A stretch of DNA of 64,000 nt from Luscinia megarhynchos (lineage: Eukaryota; Chordata; Aves; Passeriformes; Turdidae), in the NCBI GenBank assembly GCA_034336665.1, contig CM067592.1:42376045-42440044 (forward strand), written 5' to 3'. Under the pieces are notes generated by a model. The model ran no database searches. It was not told the DNA's origin and saw nothing but the letters and a program-made list of their open reading frames with translations. Every line of letters begins with the position of its first letter. Positions within the stretch are counted from its first letter, which is position 1. This document shows positions 60,291 to 64,000 of the stretch, piece after piece. The translations under genes and the position numbers were made by a program.

Positions 60291-63200
60291 GGGTTTTGAA
60301 GACTGTGTTTCAGAATTTCAGAATTTTGGATGACTTCTAAGAGATGGTTGTTGTTCAAAATCATTGCCCCCAGGTTTTTGGGTTTTTTGCTCTCCACAAG
60401 TTGTGACTTTATATGTACTTTTAGGAAGTAGTGAAATAACTATAGGAGAAAATCTTCCCATTATATATTCCTGCAGACCTCTCTTAGCAGGACAACTCAG
60501 TCTCAGACCTTGATGCATAGAAGACTGTGATCTAGCAAAGCACTTTACACAGGTAGTTAATTTCAGCCATGTGCTTGAATGCTTGGCTGAACTATGATGG
60601 ACTTCAAGCACATGTGTGATGTTAGCTGTTTGCCTGGTGCACTGGTGCTTCAAGGAACAGCCAAAAGGCCTGAGGTCTCACTTCAGGCTTCTGAGCCCAG
60701 TGATTATTTTTTAGTTGGAATGTCCTATCAAATAGATAATCTCAGAATACACAAGTAGTGTTGATACCTTTTGGGGCATTTTGAGTATCAGTGAAAAAGA
60801 TTACTCAAGCCTCTCTTCTCTGAGGACGGAATTTGTCTTTGGAAGTTCCATATTGCAGTACCACTGAACCCTTAGTCAGCGCTAGTACTTCCTGCTAGTT
60901 GCCATTATTTTATCTGAAAATTATAGCAGGACTTGCAGAGCAGTTCAGTACATGTGATTTTACTGCACTGCAAACATTTAGTAGCAATGCATCTTGGTGT
61001 AGCTCTCACAGATAGGACTGGTGACTCTGTCCTCTGTCCAGTCAGCAAAATGTCATTGCCTTTCCTCTCTTTCCTGTATTTTGCAATGGTTTTGCAAGTC
61101 AGCACATAGAAAGCCTTTGCATGTGTTTAGTTAAGTGAGCAGTGCTTGATGGGTAAGCTCACATGAGATTAGTAACGAAGAAAATCTTCTCCTGTCCTAG
61201 CACTCTTCTTATCTGCAGTGGTGGTATTGCTGAGCTACAGGCTAAAGTATGTAAACAGATTACAGAGTGCTAAAGACAGAGGACATGCATGCAGGGCATT
61301 AAAGCAGGAGAAAGCAACACTCCATATCCTGGTATGAATACACCAAAGTGAGCAGTGGGTCAAAAAGTGAGTATTTTAAACCAGTGACAGATCTGCCCTT
61401 TTTCAAAGATGGACCACTGTATTTCTCTCCTCTCTGCCGTATTCTGCTAGAACAGAAGAAGAGATGTATCTGGTCAGACCATAGTTTGACACAGTGTTTA
61501 GGGAGACATTTAGGAACAAGAAAGAATGTACTGATGTATTTAAATATTCCCCCAGATTTTACTAAGAGAACTTGATGTGGCCATTGGGATTTTTCTCCTA
61601 CAGATCTTTTAACTATTACATGTTTTCTCCATGGCCTGTTATTTCTGTTGCTAGACAGAATCAGCTTACTGTTTTTGTTTCATGCCACCAGAGAAGAGAA
61701 AAAGATGAAGTTATGACTATCTGTGTTTTAAGGAAGACAGTAGACTACTGCTCTTGGGACTGAGCATAGAAACACACACCACATGCACTCCTTCAAACTG
61801 GTATGTGGTCCCTGTAGGTTCTGAGAAAGGACTTTCTGGGGTGAATACCTGTGTTTTGAAAGTAAAAGTACTGAATTACTTAATTGGAGAAAAAGAAAAC
61901 ACCTAAAAGCTTAAACCTACAAGGCAGATAAGAAGAACCAACTTTTTAAAACTGTCATAATATTTGAAGCAAATTATTTTTTCAATATTTGAAAATTGAA
62001 ATATTGAGTATTTGTGTAGGCTTTCCATTATATGACAAATGCTATAAAACGCTTCCTTCTTTTCTCTATTAGAATATAATAGAGAAAGAGTAATCTCTTT
62101 GCTTTAAAATTTGCAACCCATTTCCTTTAGTAAGCTCTGTATTTCTATCTCAAAGCATAATTTGGAGTGGAAGTTGTTCCATTTGAAAGCAAGTGTGTAC
62201 ACAATCAAAAAGCCTGAATAATATTCAGGCAGTAAGGGATGGTGAAATGTAAAAGAAAGGTCATATTTCAAAGGCAAATAAATCTTTCAAGGATAAGTTT
62301 GCTAAATTCTTCCATTTATGCAGACATACTCTTGAATTATTTTAGGATAACAGATGAGATGCTACCTATAAAAAATTGGCTGAATTATTGTCAACAGATA
62401 ACACAGAGTGATGAAGAAGTACGTTGTTAATTCACAACAAACTCTCCTTGTTTTTGCTTTTGAACTGGGGGCAAAGCCCTTCTGGAAACAAGCTATCTCC
62501 ACCAATGTCAGGAGATATTTGTGTAGAGAACTTGCAGATATTTTTTAGGCCAAATTCTCCTGTTTCACAATACATGTAACATTTACCTCTTCCAGAAATG
62601 GTCAGAGGTTTTGAGGACAGACTGTGTGAAAAAAAGGGAATCCCAAGACACCTTGTCTTTTCATTATTTCCTTCTGCAGGAGGTGCTGTTGGCAGGGTAT
62701 GCTCTTCTCTGAGTGTCACTGCTTCTATGCAGAGCAGAAATGCATGCTTGTGGTGCTCCTGTTAGACTATGGCCACAGGTCACTGAGGTCACTGAGATAG
62801 AGGCTTGGGGGAATTTTCTCCTGCCTCTTTTCCCTTGTCCACCAACAGTGCAGGCCTTTCCTAGTGTGCTTAGCTATGTGATACAGCTCCTATGCCAGAG
62901 AGCACTTGCTGATATCTCTCAGCTCTGAAGTAGGGTCGGAAGGGTTCCTAAAGAGGGAAAGTGTTCCCCATCTTCTTGATGAAATACTGGCTGAAATACA
63001 AGCTGAAGAGTTGCAGCATCTCAGAGGCTTACCTACAACCTGTGAAGCACGTGATAGGCCTTTCTTAGCACTAAGGAATTTATCCAGCACAACACTGCAC
63101 TCAGTTTCTTGTTTGGGGGATTTGTTTTGTGGATCAGAACTCAGGGATCATTTGCATAGAATGATTCAACTTAAATTGCCTAAGATGACCCAATTGTAAT

Positions 63201-63964
63201 AAATTCAGTTGTGCTTTCTCTCAGTTTATTAGATGCAATTATTTCTGGCAAGCTGTGTCAGAGATTATACCATCAGTGGAATCTGAGGACTGGGTATACG
63301 GTTCTTTTTTCAGCCAACATTTTGGCTTTTCATGTATTGCCTTTCAGACTGAAGATGATCTATTACTAGATTTTTTATGTCCCAATAAATTTGATTCTAA
63401 CTACAAACAATCCACAAAGAAGACAATACTGCATAGCAGCTGTGAAGATTGAGGTTTGAGAAATGTGTTTTTTCTCTCTCCATTATTTATTCCTCGATTT
63501 TGACTGTTAACTTTACATCAAAGAAAATATTTTTACATAATGCTTGGCACTGAGGTGTCAGACAAGGTCTCCAGAGGCAGTTATAGCAGTAAGACATATA
63601 TGTCGGTAGTTCTGACATTGAGATTTTTTTTGCATACATTAATCTCCTGTCTCCACTGATTAAAATTGAAAACTAAGATTGAAATCTGTAGGTCAAGTTT
63701 GACTTTGTTATTATTACACTGATTTCAAAGAGTCATCAATCAGTTTGACTCATTCAAAAGGTGACTATGTAAAGTTAGAAAAGATTTTCACATCTAACTG
63801 TTTTACTTCTAATTACAAGTGTTATTTCAATTAATGGTGAATGTTTTCTCTTCCTCTAAACAATCTTCATTTAGAGCTTCACTCAATATTTTTTTTCTGT
63901 TCGATTCAGATGAAGAAGCATGGCTTTTGAGCATTATTATTAACATTAATGTTGCTGTTATCAC
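60291..63964. other. AT-rich stretch with small hairpins, no gene seen
   Basis: Three inverted repeats lie at about 61984-62230. An open frame at 62906-63199 has no recognisable family. ABCA1 is the expected next known gene in this direction by synteny, but none of its coding exons is visible here. Confidence 0.65.

Positions 63965-64000
<36 letters not shown>
63965..64000. repeat. (ATC)n microsatellite, cut by the window end
   Basis: Twelve CAT units are visible and the array continues to the last base, so its full length is unknown. Confidence 0.95.

Noticed and set aside
57153..64000. Possible 5' exon of ABCA1
   Set aside because: Synteny suggests ABCA1 lies this way, but its first coding exon is not visible and a noncoding exon cannot be recognised from sequence alone.
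1..64000. tRNA, rRNA, microRNA or CRISPR features
   Set aside because: No cloverleaf, rRNA-like block, known microRNA seed hairpin or spaced direct-repeat array was found by eye.

Overview
This window is vertebrate nuclear DNA, almost certainly from a bird. It is AT-rich and intron-like, with one CpG island. Its dispersed repeats are CR1 LINE fragments in both orientations, some ending in the CR1 tail related to ATTCTATG, plus one solo LTR of an avian ERVL-like family. I see no bacterial-style genes, CRISPR arrays, tRNA or rRNA.

The main gene is the 5' half of SLC44A1 (choline transporter-like protein 1, CTL1) on the minus strand. Eight coding exons run from the start codon at 46039 down to position 19. 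The splice sites are GT-AG and the phases fit at every junction, giving 879 coding bases or 293 codons: N-terminus, TM1, the large extracellular loop, TM2, TM3 and the start of TM4. The rest of the gene lies to the left of position 1. In chicken and other birds SLC44A1 is Z-linked, so the window is probably from the Z chromosome (inference from known synteny).

The SLC44A1 start codon sits in a CpG island at about 45560-46480. The promoter between 46040 and 46389 has GC boxes and, facing the other way, an ETS site and a YY1-like ATGGCGGC start. A plus-strand ATG at 46390 opens a short, arginine-rich, mitochondrial-presequence-like reading frame. Three further splice-flanked segments (49361-49401, 49515-49576, 56295-56380) can be joined to it without breaking frame, giving a hypothetical 90-residue protein that I do not recognise. 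This divergent small gene is the most interesting unexplained signal here, but it is tentative.

Layout from left to right: exons 8, 7 and 6 (19-4180); intron 5 with the solo LTR and its 5-bp target duplication (6862-7462); exon 5 (8975-9068); intron 4 with two CR1 copies; exon 4 (20833-20969); intron 3 with a GC-richer unassigned block and oppositely oriented CR1s; exons 3 and 2 (28369-30702); the 15-kb intron 1 with an A-rich tract and old CR1 remnants; the CpG island with exon 1; then about 17.5 kb to the right with a 1.3-kb CR1, the candidate divergent exons, a long TTTTC array, a CR1 cut off at a GGGA/GGAA array, and an ATC array running off the window end.
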